From CAMBDR01 sp046597185 (GTDB lineage: Bacteria > Pseudomonadota > Gammaproteobacteria > Burkholderiales > Burkholderiaceae_D), in assembly GCA_046597185.1 (NCBI GenBank), contig JBKJLF010000627.1:1-5881 (forward strand): 5,881 nucleotides of DNA. The letters run 5' to 3'. The notes beneath the pieces are model-generated. The model had not been told where the DNA came from, did no database searches, and saw only the letters and a program-made list of their open reading frames with translations. Of this stretch, positions 4,929 to 5,881 are shown one piece after another. Numbering within the stretch: the stretch's first letter is position 1; each line of letters opens with the position of its first letter. The translations under genes and the position numbers were made by a program.

Positions 4929-5881
4929 ATGAAATCATCTGAAATCCGTGAAAAGTTCCTGAGTTTTTTCGAATCCAAGGGCCACACCATCGTACGTTCC
5001 AGCCCTTTGGTGCCGGGTAATGACCCGACCATGTTGCTCACCAACAGCGGCATGGTGCAATTTAAAGATGTATTTTTGGGCCTGGATACACGCGCCTATT
5101 CGCGCGCCACCACGGTGCAGCGCTGCGTGCGCGCAGGCGGCAAGCATAATGATCTGGAAAATGTGGGCTATACCGCACGCCACCACACTTTCTTTGAAAT
5201 GCTGGGTAACTTCAGTTTTGGCGATTATTTCAAACGCGATGCCATTCACTACGCTTGGGAGCTGTTGACCAAAGTGTATGCGCTGCCGGTGGAAAAGCTC
5301 TGGGTCACGGTGTATCAGGAAGACGACGAAGCTTACAATATGTGGGCCAATGAGATTGGCGTGCCGATCGAGCGCATTATCCGCATCGGCGACAATAAAG
5401 GCGCACGTTACGCTTCGGATAATTTTTGGCAAATGGCCGATACCGGCCCCTGCGGCCCCTGTAGCGAAATTTTTTACGATCACGGCCCCGACGTGGCTGG
5501 CGGCCCACCTGGTAGCCCGAATGAAGATGGCGACCGCTATATCGAAATCTGGAATCTGGTGTTCATGCAATTTAACCGTGACGCGCAAGGTACGCTCACA
5601 CCCTTGCCCAAACCTTGTGTTGATACGGGTATGGGTTTGGAGCGTTTGGCGGCGGTGTTGCAACATGTCCACAGTAATTATGAAATTGATTTATTCCAGA
5701 ATTTGATCAATGCTGCTGCGCGCGCCACGAATTGCACCGATTTGCACAATAATTCGCTGAAAGTGATTGCTGACCATATCCGCGCCTGCTCCTTCCTGAT
5801 TGTGGATGGCATTATCCCCGGCAGTGAAGGCCACGGCTATGTATTACGCCGCATCATCCGGCGCGCCTTGCGCCACGGCCA
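4929..5881 (+). CDS. alaS: Alanyl-tRNA synthetase (3' partial)
   Basis: Class II aminoacyl-tRNA synthetase that joins alanine to tRNA-Ala using ATP, in the cytoplasm; essential. The frame is open from ATG 4929 to the right edge, 317 codons of a protein usually near 870 residues. Seen here is the catalytic core: S-S-P-L-V-P-G-N-D-P-T near 24, T-N-S-G-M-V-Q-F-K-D-V-F-L-G, motif 2 region R65-C-V-R-A-G-G-K-H-N-D-L-E-N-V-G, F-F-E-M-L-G-N-F-S-F-G-D-Y-F near 88-101, D-T-G-P-C-G-P-C-S-E-I-F-Y-D-H-G, and motif 3 D232-T-G-M-G-L-E-R. It breaks off after R-R-I-I-R-R-A-L-R-H-G, so the tRNA-recognition, editing and C-Ala domains are outside. It matches the E. coli enzyme closely with no frameshift. The start is chosen by homology (M-K-S-S-E-I-R-E-K-F); no clear Shine-Dalgarno precedes it, so initiation may be weak or regulated. 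Confidence 0.97.
   Translation, partial: MKSSEIREKFLSFFESKGHTIVRSSPLVPGNDPTMLLTNSGMVQFKDVFLGLDTRAYSRATTVQRCVRAGGKHNDLENVGYTARHHTFFEMLGNFSFGDYFKRDAIHYAWELLTKVYALPVEKLWVTVYQEDDEAYNMWANEIGVPIERIIRIGDNKGARYASDNFWQMADTGPCGPCSEIFYDHGPDVAGGPPGSPNEDGDRYIEIWNLVFMQFNRDAQGTLTPLPKPCVDTGMGLERLAAVLQHVHSNYEIDLFQNLINAAARATNCTDLHNNSLKVIADHIRACSFLIVDGIIPGSEGHGYVLRRIIRRALRHG

Noticed and set aside
4935..5672. Minus-strand open frame of about 245 codons opposite alaS
   Set aside because: The plus strand encodes conserved AlaRS motifs without a break; the antisense product is low-complexity and has no motif.

Overview
The window looks like chromosomal DNA of a betaproteobacterium, most likely Burkholderiales and perhaps Oxalobacteraceae. 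This rests on the close match of the AlaS N-terminus, the UgpQ-like protein and the class III CoA-transferase to remembered proteins of that group, on a G+C content near one half by eye, and on the octapeptide-repeat/calcium-binding protein type that I associate with that family. The assignment is inference; no rRNA or tRNA gene is present to anchor it.

Layout, left to right. (1) Positions 1-1978, plus strand: the 3' part of a large repeat protein whose 5' end lies outside the window. It has 46 complete in-register octapeptides (consensus A-L-T-T-x-Q-[IV]-x), organised into a ten-octad, 80-residue higher-order repeat. This is followed by a domain with four D-x-[ND]-x-D-G calcium-binding loops and a glycine/asparagine-rich tail, as in type I-secreted RTX-like surface proteins. 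(2) A strong 16-bp hairpin terminator at 2017-2053 serves this gene and the convergent next one. (3) Positions 2126-3382, minus strand: a class III (CaiB/BaiF) CoA-transferase most like succinyl-CoA:glutarate CoA-transferase. (4) A short divergent intergenic region has back-to-back promoter candidates, a 21-bp-spaced direct repeat and a duplicated start-codon segment. (5) Positions 3535-4290, plus: ugpQ, a cytoplasmic glycerophosphodiester phosphodiesterase. (6) Positions 4433-4774, plus: a small exported helical protein with a 28-residue internal duplication. (7) A terminator at 4801-4828 whose T-tract overlaps the -35 element of the next promoter. (8) Position 4929 to the right edge, plus: the first 317 codons of alaS.

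The genes do not form one pathway. alaS is housekeeping, ugpQ recycles phospholipid head groups to glycerol 3-phosphate, and the CoA-transferase probably activates a dicarboxylic acid such as glutarate. The repeat protein and the small protein are envelope or secreted products. Each gene appears to be its own transcription unit. No gene-free stretch exceeds about 150 bases. I see no mobile element, CRISPR array or RNA gene. The most unusual item is the hierarchical octad array; I do not see a new multi-gene system.
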